In this document: one piece after another, positions 47,401 to 57,920 of the stretch
Layout: the number at the start of each line of letters is the position of its first letter
Position numbering within the stretch: position 1 is the first letter of the stretch
Source: Rhea pennata
Lineage: Eukaryota > Chordata > Aves > Rheiformes > Rheidae
Reading direction: 5' to 3'
Assembly (NCBI RefSeq): GCF_028389875.1
Contig: NC_084671.1
Span: forward strand, 30,065,083-30,129,082
DNA length: 64,000 bases
The notes under the pieces: model-generated
Seen by the model: the letters and a program-made list of their open reading frames with translations, nothing else
Database searches by the model: none
Told to the model about the DNA's origin: nothing
Made by a program: the position numbers and the translations under genes

Positions 47401-50400
47401 GAGGTAGGAGTCACAGTTCTGTGACTGCTTTTTAAGTTAAATAATAATCCATTTTCAGCAAGCTAAACTGTTACTGAATGAGGAGAGGAAAGGTGACAGG
47501 TTTATTTCCAACCACTGTTCTTGATCTCTCATGAGTGCCTGGAGAACAGGCATGTTTTTGAATATTTATACTCTTTAGGGCTGCTTTGTGTTCTGCGTGC
47601 TCATGATTCTTCTGCAAATGGAAAGCAGAGCCCAGAAGCTGGCATTTGTGACACGTACGTACACCTCTGTCACCAACTGATTGCTGGTTCAGACTTCCAT
47701 TTTCTATGCAGATGCCCTGCATGTCCTGCAGGAGCTGGTGTAGTGAGTCCTCACTCACTGACCTTGATATGTTGATGATATTCTGCAGGGATGAGCATCT
47801 TGCAAAAGTGCTGTGTATATTCTGCTTTCTATGAAGCAACCATAGCAAAACAACTCTGTGCTTAATGAAGGAGTTCAAGAAGGAGATGAACTACCAGAAT
47901 GGATGGATAGGGATTGAGTTGGAGATGATTTGAGAGAACTTGACATGCAAAAGTCTGTAGGACCCAGGCAGGCTGCACCCAAGGGTGCTGATAAGATAAG
48001 GGTGATGATAAGATGCTGATAAGGGGTCTGCTGTCCTTCAAAGGCTGCTCTCTATCATCTTTGAAAGTTCATAGAGATTGTGGGAGGACCCCAATCACTG
48101 GAGAATGCATGCAATATTTACCATCTTCAGAAAAAGCCTGAATGTCAACCTAGGGAACTGCAGGCTAGTCAGAATGACTTCAGTCCCTGAAAATTTCTGG
48201 GCATGTGAAGGAGAAAGTGGCTGAGAACAGTGAGCATAGATTTATCACACATCACTAACCTGATTACCTTCTAAGATAAAATGGACAAGATTCTAAGATT
48301 TACAGACAAGGGGAGAGCAGTGGACTTCATTTACCTTGAATTTGGCACACTTTCAATGCTGTCTCCCAGAGTATTCTTTTATCTAAGCTGAGGTATTATG
48401 GTTTGAATGGATGGATGATTGGATGGGAAAAATAACTGTTTGGGTGATCAGTTTCAGAGGGCTGCAATTAATGAGTCATGTTCTACTTGGAGACTGGTTA
48501 CAAGTAGAATATCGCAGAGGTTGATTCTGGGGCCTCTCCTGTGTGACGTAATTATCAGTGACATAGAGGAGCCAACAGAGTGTACTGTCATATCTGCAGA
48601 TGACACCAAGTAGGGGTGAACTCGGGCATGCATACAATCTAGGTCTAGACTGCCATCTAGAGACCTGGACAGGCTGGAGGAATGGGCCATCAGGAACCTC
48701 ATGAAATTCATAGAATCATAGAATCAGTAAGGTTGGAAGGGACCTCTGGAAATCATCTAGTCGAACCTCCCTGCTCAAGCAGGGTCACCTACAGCATGTT
48801 AGACAGGCTTGCATCCAGGCGGGCCCTGAATATCTCCAGAGAAGGATTCTCCACAACCTCTCTGGGCAACCTCTTCCAGTGCTCTGTCACTCTCACAGTG
48901 CAGACATTCCCTGTCATGTTCAGGCGGAACTTCCTGTGGTTCAATTTCTGCCCACTGCCTCTTGTCCTGTCACATGGGACAACTGAAAAGAGTTTGTCCC
49001 CATCCTCTTGACACCCTCCCTTCAAGTACTTATAGACATTGATATGATTCCCCCCCCCACCCAGTCTTCTCTTCCCCAGGCTAAAGAGGCCCAGCTCTTG
49101 CAGCTGTTCCTCATAGGGCAGGTGCTCCAGCCCTCTGATCATCTTGGTAGCCCTATGCTGGATTCTCTCCAGTAGCTCCATGTTTCTCTTGTACTGGGGA
49201 GCCCAGAACTGGACACAGTACTCGAGATGAGACCTCACCAGGGCTGAGTAGAGGGGCAGGATCACCTCCCTCAATCTGCTGGCAGCACACTGCCTAATGC
49301 ACCCAAGGAGACCATTGGCTTTCTTGGCCACGAGGGCTCATTGCTGCCTCATGGTCAACTTGTCATCCACCAGCACTCCCACATCCTTCTCTGCAGAGCT
49401 GCTTTCCAGCTTGTGCTGGTGCCTAGGGTTCTCTCTCCCTAGGTGCAGGACTCAGCACCTGCCCTTGTGGAACCTCAGGAGGTTCCTCTCTGCCCAGCTC
49501 GCCAGCGTGTCCAGGTCTCTGAATGGCAGCACAGCCCTCAGCTGTATCAGCCACTCCTCCTAGCTTGGTATCATCAGCAAACTTGCTGAGGAGGCACTCT
49601 GTCCCTTCGTCCAGGTCATTGATGAAGAAGTTGAACAGGATGGGACCCAGTATGGAGCCCTGTGGGATGCCACTAGCCACAGGCCTCCAACTAGACTCCA
49701 CGCCACTGATGATAGCCCTCTGACTTCTACCTTTCAGCCAGTTCTCAAGACACCTCACGGTCCACTTGTCTAACCCACACTTCCTGAGCTTCTGTAGGAG
49801 GATGTTAGGGGAGATGGTGTCAAAAGCCTTGCCGAAGTCAAGGTACCGAACGTCCACCGCTCTCCCCTCATCTACCCAGCCAGTCATTCCCTCATAGAAG
49901 GCTATCAGATTGGTTCAGCAGGAGTTCCCCTTGGTGAATCCATTCTGGCTACTTCTGATAACCTTCTTTTCCTCTGTATGCTTGGAGATGACCTCCAGAA
50001 TGAGCTGTTCCAATTCAACAAGGATTAATGCCCAGTCCTGCCCCTGGGAAGGAAGAGCCCCTGGCAATGATACAGTCTGGAGACTGGCTGGAGAGCAGCT
50101 CTGCTAGAAAGATCCTGCGCATCTTGGTTGAACAGAAGCTGAACGTAAGCAAGGAGTTGTCCTGGCAGCAGAGAGAGCCTACAGCATCCTGGGCTGTATG
50201 AACAGTAGCATAGCTAGGTGATCCCAGGGAAGTGATGCCTGTGCTCACTGCTATCTCCTGTAGCATACTGTGCCCAGGTTTGGACTTCCCCAATAGAATA
50301 TCAGGAGGCCACCAAGATGGCAGGGGTCTGGAGCACATGCCTTGTGAAGAGGGGCTGATGAACTGCAGTTGTGCAGCCTGGAAGAGAGATGGCTTCAGAG

Positions 50401-53400
50401 ACCTAATGAAAGCTTGCTAATACCTACAAAGGGTTGTAAGGAAGACAGAGCCAGGCTGTTCACAGCGGCGCATTGCAGGAGGATGAGACAGTAACCACTC
50501 ATTTCAATTTATGCCCAGACTGGATATTAGGAGAAATTTTTTCCCATGTGGACAGTCAATTAGTAGAACAACTTGTGCAGTCTCAGCCCTTGGTGCTTTT
50601 CAAGACCTTGAGCAACCTGGTTCGTCCTCAGAGCTGACCCTGCATTGAGTAGAGTTTAGATGAGAAACTTCCTGCAGTTCCTTTCAGCCTGAATTATCGT
50701 ATGAAATGGAGTTTGTAAAGCACAGATTTCTAGGGGACACAGTATCTGAGGGGTTCTGCTGTTCCTCAGACATAAAGTCACGGGAAGTAGAGATTCCTCA
50801 CAGTCTGCTCTGACCTAAGGTTCCCTGGAGAGGCTGCTGCTGTTTTTCTCATTAGTAGAAACTTTTCTGTATCACAGAATAGTTTGGGTTGGAAGGGACC
50901 TCTGAAGATCAGCTGATCTAACCCCTGTGCTGAACCAGAGTTCGCTCAAGCAGGTTGTCTGGAACCATGAGAACATCTGCTCAGCCCTGGTCAGGCCGCA
51001 TTTGGAGTACTGCATCCCGTTTTGTGCACCCCAGTACAAGAGAAACATGGAGCTACTGGAGAGAATCCAGCATAGGGCTACCAAGATGATCAGAGGGCTG
51101 GAGCATCTGCCCTATGAGGAACGGCTGCAAGAGCTGGGCCTCTTTAGCCTGGGGAAGAGAAGACTGGGCGGGGGGGGATCATATCAATGTCCATAAGTAC
51201 TTGAAGGGAGGGTGTCAAGAGGATGGGGACAAACTCTTTTCAGTTGTCCCATGTGACAGGACAAGAGGCAGTGGGCAGAAATTGAACCACAGGAAGTTCC
51301 GCCTGAACATGACGGGGAATGTCTGCACTGTGAGAGTGACAGAGCACTGCAGGAGTTAGCCCAGAGAGGTTGTGGAGTCTCCTTCTCTGGAGATATTCAG
51401 GGCCCGCCTGGATGCAAGCCTGTCTAACATGCTGTAGGTGACCCTGCTTGAGCAGGGAGGTTCGACTAGATGATTTCCAGAGGTCCCTTCCAACCTTATC
51501 CATTCTGTGATTCTATGTCTAGACGAGCTTTGAACATCTCCGAGGAGGGAGACTCCACAACCTCTCTAGCAATTTGTTCAACATTCAACAACCTTCGTAA
51601 TGAAGAAGACATCACAAAATAAAATCTTCTTGTTGCATACAGCACACTGCCACCTATGTAGTACTCTTTTCTTCTGAAGCAGCTAATCTATACCTCTCTC
51701 ACAGCAGTAGGCAGCAGAGGTACATCCTGCTTGTTGTAGTGTTTCCTGGTGCTTCATGTTTTCTCACTCTTGAATAAGTATCAGCAGTTTCTACATGTCT
51801 CAGGTGTTCATGGTGCTTGCCCTTCGGGGATACCAACAGTCATCCTTTGAATCAAGCTCACTTTTAAGAGAACCATCCCCTTTTATTTTTCTTTGCTTGA
51901 TAGCAATAATAATATTGATTCCATTTGTTCTTTCAGATTCACCATTCAGATTTTGGTGTGTGATTGGCAGTAGTACTTAGGTAGCCACACTAAACCAGAG
52001 TAGGCACTTGCTGCAGTTCATCTACATGTAGTTGCTGTAGCTGCAATAAATCATATTTGGAGAAGGTTGCTGACCAGCAAGCTCAGTGTTTTGACCGAGA
52101 GTACCATAAATGTCCAATCAGCAGCACTGTGGAACTAGTACAGGGAGTGCTTCTAGGACAGGTACAGGCAGTTAGTGTTACTTCATTAAATGTGCTAGTG
52201 TGAATCCTCAGCAGTTTGAGGATTTGCTGTGTCTCATCCTTTCATGCTCTGGCAAAATCCATGCTTCAGAGCTGTCAGCCACCTTTTGTGTGACGAATGA
52301 GTCCATTAGGAGTGAGCCTACTTATTTGTGACCCATGTAACAAATAAAGCTGCATCTCAGAAGGCAGCCAAGGGCCTGGGTAGTTCTCTGCATACCTATT
52401 GTGGTAAATGTTCTCTGAGCTAAAGTGTTATCTGGAACTCAGTCATGTGTTTTCTTGGATGAAAGCCTCAAGCTGGTTTTAGAAGTGTTTTAAGAGTACT
52501 AAAATAAAAATTATTCACTTTTATATATATAGATAGATACGAATGGTGCTGAAATGGTGACTTGACCTCTCTGGATAGATACAGAAAGAATGAGTGAGCC
52601 ACAATACTGGGTGACCAAGTGCAACTCTAAGGATGCAAACAGATGATTATTGGAATGTAAAGGCCTAATTAAAATTCTGTCAAATCTTCCTTTCTTACCT
52701 TTTCCTGTTCACATCCTGTGTTCAGACATATCACTCAGGTTTGTCAAAGCCAGAGGGATCAATTTAGCTTTGAAGAAAAGAGGTTTTTTTAAGCAAACAT
52801 AACCCTTATTTCTTTTTTAACTGCATCTATTCTAGCATTCATTTTGCAAGGTGTTATGGCAAGCAGAATATGGCCGAGACCAAAGTTTTTGTATGACTTG
52901 GTTAGCTCAGTAGCAGAGGTGACCACATTCAAAGTAAAAAGTTGTCTGTCAGAAGATCCTTGGTGTCTTTCGAATTAGAGAAAGTTGGCAAAGCAGATAC
53001 CTTTCAGTGGGGTATCCAGGGTTTCAGCACAATCATAGAGGAAAAAACTTCTGTAGGTTTAGTGAAGCCATCTCCCTGCATCATATTCCACATTCTCCTG
53101 GGCTCTGTGCCACTTCTGCACTGCAAATATTTGAGGAAGAAGGGAAGAAGCAGCTCCCCAAAGCTTCTAAAGGAAATGTTTAGCAGGCAAAGAGTTGGAA
53201 GACAGGCACCTTTCAGAGTGCTAAATGGAAGAGTTAAAGTGCAGTTATAGACAGGGCTTATTTGAGTGTCCCTTTTTTGCTGCTTTTTTATAAGATTGAG
53301 GACAAAACCCTTGCATTTTAAGGAATATGTGTTGTGATGTTGGAGAACTGTGACCCCTCTATCCTCCTTCAAGGCTACCACTGATTCACTACAGCAATAA

Positions 53401-56400
53401 TTTCATACAGTCTTAATGGCACAACATGCTTGTAGATATTACAAAGTTACATAACCTTTGTGAAAGGAAATTTTATACCAGGGAAAAGCAAAACTTCGAG
53501 GAACTAAGGGAAATCTGCTTCTGCAAGTATGTGCATTCACTGTCTCTGTTTTAAGAGTTGTACTTAGCTTGCTCAGCTTCTCCTAAAGAGCAGAGGGAGA
53601 TGACTAATCAAATTTGAACAGTAAAGTTAGAGAGAATAACAAGTTGTTGAACGTAGTAACAAAGGGCACCTTGAGCTATGTGATTTTGAGTACTAGATAA
53701 CCAGAAATGGCTAAATGCCCCATACTTCTGTATGGGACTTCTTTCTGTCTTTCTCCATAGAAACTTCCTTAAGTACTGCTGTTTTGCCAGCACCTCCAAA
53801 TCCTTCTGGAGTTCTGTTACAGTTAATGCCCCATGTTGCTAGGAAGCTTCCTGGAATGTTTCTTTGGCCATGGTTTCCTTTTAATTTTCTCTGAAGTGTC
53901 ATTCAAGCATGATAGTAACTTTTCATTTTTCTTTAGTAGCTTCATTGTGTATGTGCCTGTCCTGATCCTTTGATCTCTGGGGCTAAATTCTATTCGGTTG
54001 TCCCATGCGAAAGGACTAGAGGCAATGGACACAAACTGAACCACAGGAAGTTCCGCCTGAATATGAGGAGGAATTTCTTTCCTGAGAGGGTGACACAGCA
54101 CTGGAAGAGGTTGCCCAGAGAGGTTGTGGAGTCTCCTTCTCTGGAGATATTCAAAGCCCGCCTGGATGCAACCCGAACTAACATGTTCTAGGTGACCCTG
54201 CTTGAGCAGGGAGGTTGGACTAGATGATCTCCAGAGGTCCCTTCCAACCTTATCCATTCTGTGATTTTGTGATTCTGTAATCTTGGGTCCATGGTCACCC
54301 AAAGGGAGCGTGAGGCCAGACAGACCCATTCAAGCTGAGCCCAAACTTCTGATGCTGCCTACACATAACTCTTTCTTAAGTGTTTAAAGCTGTTTTAGTG
54401 TCTCCTTTAATTAGACTCTAATTTGGATAAGCCAGAAGTGCCAGCAAAGCTGTAGAGCAGCTGGCCCATGCTTAGCGGGAAAGTATAAGAAGTGTCTCTC
54501 ATAGACATGTTGTGTGGCAGCGAGTGCAGCAGAGGTTCAGGTATTCTGCTTGCTCCTGTCCCACAGGAGCCAGTTGCTCTGGGTATTACCAGGGAGCTTG
54601 TGTATTTTGCATAAGCTGAGACTTGGCAGAGCACTGAGCCCAGTGGGAAGAGCTTCCATTTGCAGAGTCAGCATTGGGCAGGCTGCCATAAAACAACCCA
54701 CTGTGCATGTAAAAATCCTAGCTATGTTGCCTTGTTTGATCCCATCAGTCACACGTCTTTTCCAACTCTGACTTCCACAGATCTGGGACAATAAATCATC
54801 TTGTCTGTTCTCTTATTTGTCATGATTTTCTCCCTTGCTGTTTCATTTCTGATCATGAGATCAGATAAGTTATGTCCAATATTCATTGCTACTAGCAGTA
54901 ATAGATCAGAATGGGGCATTCAGAAACCCTGAGCTAAGGTGTATTGTGAAATAATTTCAATACAAGTGCTAAAGATAAGTGTGTTTTATATTCTTTTGAT
55001 TTGTCTTTTCCTTCTTAGAGTATTTGAGTAAAGCAGATCTCAGAACAGCCAGGCCTTCTCCTCAGCTCTGTTGTCGATTCACTCTCTGTTGGCAATAAAT
55101 TACTGACAACTATTGGACACACAAGCTCAACTCCAACTGTAGCCAAATTCAGGTGAATTAGCTGAGAATATATTGAGAAGGACAAGTTGCCCCAAAGTGA
55201 ACAGGAGTGTGGATTGCATGTTTGGCAGAAAATTTGCTGGTGAAAGGAAAGGGGATGTGTTGAATGTTGATGCTGAGGGAGGATACACTGTGTGTGTGTA
55301 GCAAGAATAGTGACAATGGACAGGATACTGTTCTAAAGCACATCGACTGGCAATAACTAATGGACACGTCTTTGAGTGACCTTCACTGAAAGTAATATTT
55401 TTGCAAAAATTTTCTTTCAATTCACAGTTTAAGTGACTGCAAATTATTTGTACTTGTCACTTTAGGCTCCTGCTGTCCCCAAGACTTTGTTTCTATTCAT
55501 CCCTGGGATTGTGTTCACTGTGGCCAGCAGATGGAATCAAGCAACATAAACAGCTCTTTTGGATGATGTGCAGCAAATCTGCATTGAAATAATTTGAAGG
55601 GCTAAACTGCTGAGTGTGTGGAGATCTGTTCTTACAGCAGTGGCCATTCAGGGAGCTGCTGTGGATTTAAAAATCATGCAAACAGTTATATCGTCATTCT
55701 CCTACATGGCCTCACAGCTGGAACAGACACTCATTAAGAATGTTGTTTTGAAACAAGCACTGAGGCTGAGGTTTTTAAATAATGGGCCTGCTTTTCTATT
55801 TTCTCTTCTGGAGAGCTAAGAGCAGATTGATAATGTGTGCTAAACCCAGGACACAGGAATGAACACCATGAACTCTTTGCCAATCTCTCCTCCATTCTGG
55901 AAGCTGTTAAAACCTGGGTTCAGGCATCCACTTGTACAGATCATAAGTTTCCCAGTTCAACAAGGCAGCCGTACATTCCGTCTCTTGAATTTCATGTGCA
56001 ATTTAAACAGGCTTGCAGCCTGCCCAAGTGGAGGGACAGGGAAGTTGTTGCTTGTAGACCTTGTGCCTCCAGATGGATGGCATGCTTTTCACAGCTGCCA
56101 CTGGGCTGAAACCCCTGCTGGTCTACAGGCATAACAGCAGAGGCTCAACAGGCTAAAGCCCAGTTTTACCATATAGTGTAACCAAAGCCTTATTTTGGCA
56201 TAGCTTGGTGACTAGGAGAGAGCATTTGTGGTTTTGAAGGCCACCTTGAAAATTTTATCCAGTAGAGGCCATCCTCCTGAGCCTCTAGATGGTCTTGCAC
56301 TGGGTTACTGATAGTCTCATTCAGCATGGATGTTAGCATGTCTGTACTGAGGAGTCTGCAGAAATAGTACCAGCACCTTTCCTCTCCCAATACAGCCTGC

Positions 56401-57698
56401 ATGGCACCAGGCATAGAACTTTACTAACAAATTTGCCATCACACCCATTAATGTGTGTAATGCAAAGACCTGTCATTTGGCTACTCCTCAAAGCCTTATC
56501 AGTAAAACCACTCCATCACCCTAAAGAATGTAATAGGGAATATAATTGGGAATATAATATCAAAATAACATAGGAAGCTCTACTAGTTTCTTTTTTTTTT
56601 CTTTCATTTTTTCCCCTAAATTAAAAATGCTTAAATCTAAGCAAAGATGCTGGGAGATTTTTTCTGGGCTTCTCAGCAATATACTGTAGTTTCCAGACTG
56701 AGCTTCATGAATTAAATCTAGTTTGTTGCAAACTTATTGCTTGTTATATATAATATGACTTTGGCTTTGCTTCAAGTGAATTTCTCACTCTTAAGAAGAG
56801 ATAAACTGCTATGTTAAATGTGATAACAGTTGTAATGGTTCTGCTTGTATATCTGCTCTCCCTCTCCAGTTAGGCCATTAAAACCAGGGGTGCAGACATG
56901 CAGATAATCTTTTCCTGGCTTTGAATAATCTTATCATTAGCCACAATCCTCTGTTTCACTGCATGCATTGATAATGTGAATCCTAACTGGAAAGAGCATT
57001 TCTTGCAAAGGCTATGATGACAGCAACTTTTCAGTGGGCAGGAGATACTTTGAAATCACAAAAAACTTTTTACACATAGAAGGTCTCTTGTTGTTTATTT
57101 CTTTTTGAATGACAGTTGTGTTTGCTCTTTTTCTGCCCTCCATAAATGCATGTAGTCAGCCCTGCTTAAGGGCAAATGTGCTTTGTACTTGCTTTATTCC
57201 GTGTACAATGTTCTTGGGAGTGGGGCCTTAATGTTCAGTAACAGCTGACATTTTGGAAGGGGCTGCCTTCTCTGAGGAGAGAAAACTACTTGTGGCTTAC
57301 TCATATGTCTCTAGTGGCTATATTCTTTCATCAAGGTTACACTGACAACAAAAGAATACTGTAAGTCTAGTGGAGGAAAGATGTAAAACATAGGTAAGGA
57401 ATTTAGGTTGTGGATGCTTGCTGTGCTGAAAAAGAAATGAATGGCATCTCCTAGCTGAGGAACTGAAAGCAAAGTATATTCTAGGGAGCCTCATGATGAT
57501 TTAATTTATCTTTTTAAGTGTCAGATACACCAAACAAAAAAGGCTGTTCACTGGATTTTTTTTTTTTAATCTCCTTAGATTACCAGAAAATTCAGGCTCA
57601 ATTCTGATGGGAAACTAGAACAAACTGTCTCCATGGCAACCACTACGCAGCCTATGACTCAACACCTTCACATTACCTACAAAAAGGTGACACCCTAG
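26359..57698 (+). CDS. THAP4: THAP4, THAP zinc finger plus nitrobindin heme-barrel protein (6 coding exons, complete)
   Basis: Coding exons 26359-26435, 30474-31630, 40918-41077, 43157-43266, 44662-44765, 57579-57698 give 1728 nt, 575 aa (human about 577). All junctions are GT-AG with matching phase. Residues 1-85 are a THAP domain: Cys5, Cys10, Cys56 and His59 as the C2CH zinc ligands, and the terminal box AVPTIF (80-85). A poorly conserved linker follows, with a duplicated motif (222-238, 334-350) and a coiled coil at about 355-400. Residues 412-575 are the nitrobindin beta barrel, starting [16 protein letters not shown] and ending [13 protein letters not shown]. His565 matches the human proximal heme ligand (His567 by recall). 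Nitrobindins bind ferric heme and isomerise peroxynitrite; the THAP half would bind DNA. Start chosen because [14 protein letters not shown] is the family's N terminus, in good context inside the CpG island. Confidence 0.97.
27797..27816 (+). repeat. (TTTA)n microsatellite
   Basis: gtttatttatttatttattt in THAP4 intron 1. Confidence 0.9.
28563..30428 (+). mobile_element. CR1 LINE, 1.9 kb, decayed ORF2 (THAP4 intron 1)
   Basis: Carries the reverse transcriptase half of CR1 ORF2 broken over frames: [20 protein letters not shown] near 28700, the CR1 RT core [20 protein letters not shown] near 29350, [20 protein letters not shown] near 29520, and FANDTKLGG where the catalytic FADD is expected. 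Ends ccaaccttaccgattctgtg at about 30428, some 45 nt before THAP4 exon 2. 5'-truncated and inactive. Confidence 0.92.
30474..31630 (+). CDS. THAP4: THAP4 coding exon 2 (residues 26-412; rest of THAP domain, linker, coiled coil)
   Basis: 1157 nt. Acceptor tttgtttttcag; donor gtcagt after GAC TGT G. That donor is chosen because G|AG gives Glu412 and an alignment with human of equal length ([12 protein letters not shown] against SPSREPPKMNPV). The frame stays open past the donor to a stop at 31702-31704, so an unspliced form would end 24 codons later without the nitrobindin domain. The exon contains [34 protein letters not shown], two SGACK..SLHSY motifs and a Lys/Glu/Leu-rich coiled coil. Confidence 0.95.
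33190..33275 (+). repeat. Duplicated AT-rich palindrome
   Basis: atgttcttatatatatgaga acat, and tatgttctgtaagaacata; each is followed by aagaattatat or aagaattacat. Two related palindromes in tandem in THAP4 intron 2. Confidence 0.7.
34929..35000 (+). ncRNA. Hairpin with a 29-bp stem (possible pre-miRNA-like element)
   Basis: Arms 34929-34957 and 34972-35000 are reverse complements except for two positions that become G:U pairs in plus-strand RNA. The loop is 14 nt (ctgtcttgttctgc). It lies in THAP4 intron 2 in sense orientation. Size is in the range of a microRNA precursor, but the near-perfect symmetry could equally mark a small palindromic repeat. No known miRNA seed recognised. Confidence 0.4.
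40918..41077 (+). CDS. THAP4: THAP4 coding exon 3 (residues 412-465, nitrobindin N part)
   Basis: Acceptor ctttctccacag, donor gtaagt. Encodes [20 protein letters not shown], then [20 protein letters not shown]. 160 nt, phase 1 to 2. Confidence 0.96.
42517..42531 (+). repeat. (AGC)5 microsatellite
   Basis: agcagcagcagcagc in THAP4 intron 3; non-coding. Confidence 0.9.
43157..43266 (+). CDS. THAP4: THAP4 coding exon 4 (residues 465-502)
   Basis: Acceptor cctcccctcag, donor gtagta. Encodes [20 protein letters not shown] then [16 protein letters not shown]. 110 nt, phase 2 to 1. Confidence 0.96.
44662..44765 (+). CDS. THAP4: THAP4 coding exon 5 (residues 502-536)
   Basis: Acceptor gcttcttcttag, donor gtgagt. 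Encodes [20 protein letters not shown] then [15 protein letters not shown]. 104 nt, phase 1 to 0. Confidence 0.96.
44936..45085 (+). repeat. Ancient amniote interspersed repeat remnant
   Basis: ggccagaagaggctagtctc, then aagaactgccatactgaatc agaccgaagagctatccaac and cagcatgcagtagcaggttc. This recalls a widespread old repeat of turtles and crocodilians whose core reads ..ctgccatactgggtcagacc... Classification is from memory. Confidence 0.45.
47880..48710 (+). mobile_element. Older CR1, left part (interrupted)
   Basis: Diverged plus-strand CR1 ORF2 sequence with many stops; recognisable pieces include [20 protein letters not shown] and ADDTK near 48530-48610. It breaks at gaaattca (48710), where a minus-strand CR1 begins, and resumes at 50012. 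Confidence 0.8.
48711..50011 (-). mobile_element. Younger CR1 inserted into the older one
   Basis: 1.3 kb, minus strand, starting (3' end) tagaatcatagaatcagtaa and reaching upstream to the RT core. [20 protein letters not shown] and [11 protein letters not shown] are readable, so the catalytic FADD is kept here. The copy is 5'-truncated and the frame breaks downstream of the RT core. Flanked by aattca at 48705-48710 and 50012-50017. Confidence 0.9.
50012..50705 (+). mobile_element. Older CR1, right part
   Basis: Resumes attcaacaaggattaatgcc, exactly where the left part stopped in a CR1 consensus, and runs to tttcagcctgaattatcg at about 50700. No clean octamer tail remains. Confidence 0.75.
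50874..50977 (-). mobile_element. Old CR1 3' end, left part
   Basis: cacagaatagtttgggttgg aagggacctctgaagatcag is the reverse complement of an older CR1 subfamily 3' end. It is interrupted after ctggaaccatg. Confidence 0.75.
50978..51516 (+). mobile_element. CR1 3' fragment inserted in the old CR1
   Basis: Starts tctgctcagccctggtcagg, ends ccaaccttatccattctgtg attctatg. Contains a ggcggggggggatcatatc stretch shared with the copy at 48711-50011, and the cactgcaggagttagccc variant shared with the ATG4B copies. Confidence 0.85.
51517..51610 (-). mobile_element. Old CR1, right part
   Basis: tctagacgagctttgaacat ctccgaggagggagactcca continues the minus-strand CR1 that stopped at about 50968. The inner boundary near atg is approximate. 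Confidence 0.65.
53983..54278 (+). mobile_element. CR1 3' fragment (THAP4 intron 5)
   Basis: About 295 nt from ttcggttgtcccatgcgaaa to ccttatccattctgtgattt tgtgattctgtaat. 5'-truncated. Confidence 0.88.
57579..57698 (+). CDS. THAP4: THAP4 terminal coding exon 6 (residues 537-575, heme ligand His565, stop)
   Basis: Acceptor ttttaatctccttag. Encodes [20 protein letters not shown], then [19 protein letters not shown] and TAG. Separated from exon 5 by a 12.8-kb intron that has collected most of the CR1 copies. Confidence 0.97.
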   Translation: MTRKFRLNSDGKLEQTVSMATTTQPMTQHLHITYKKVTP

Positions 57699-57920
57699 AG
57701 CCGAGAGAGGGCCAGGTTTCCCTGCCAAGGGTGAGGGGCCTGCGCGCTGTGCACTGCAAACAGAAGCAGCTCAGGAACGCAAGACAGCATGGGTGGGAGC
57801 TTGGCACCCTGCACTCACACCTAATGCAGAGCTGCCCGTGCTGTTGAGAATGTCACTCAGATGTTTCTGTAATGGTATATATATAAAAAAATAATAAAAA
57901 GCTTTTATTTTTATGGCTGT
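57699..57920 (+). other. THAP4: THAP4 3' UTR (short)
   Basis: About 220 nt between the stop codon and the AATAAA at 57893-57898, which is followed by the T/GT-rich stretch expected downstream of a cleavage site. Longer alternative 3' ends cannot be excluded. Confidence 0.7.
57893..57898 (+). terminator. THAP4: Polyadenylation signal of THAP4
   Basis: AATAAA inside ataataaaaagc, 195 nt after the stop, followed by ttttatttttatggctgtgt. Confidence 0.7.

Larger units (their letters stand above)
44766..57578 (+). other. THAP4: THAP4 intron 5
   Basis: 12.8 kb, the main repeat sink of the window: an ancient repeat at 44936, nested CR1s at 47.9-51.6 kb, and a CR1 tail at 53983. No coding exon recognised between 44766 and 57578. 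Confidence 0.85.

Noticed and set aside
48789..49887. Long minus-strand frames at 48789-49331 and 49423-49887
   Set aside because: Reverse transcriptase fragments of a CR1 LINE, not host genes.
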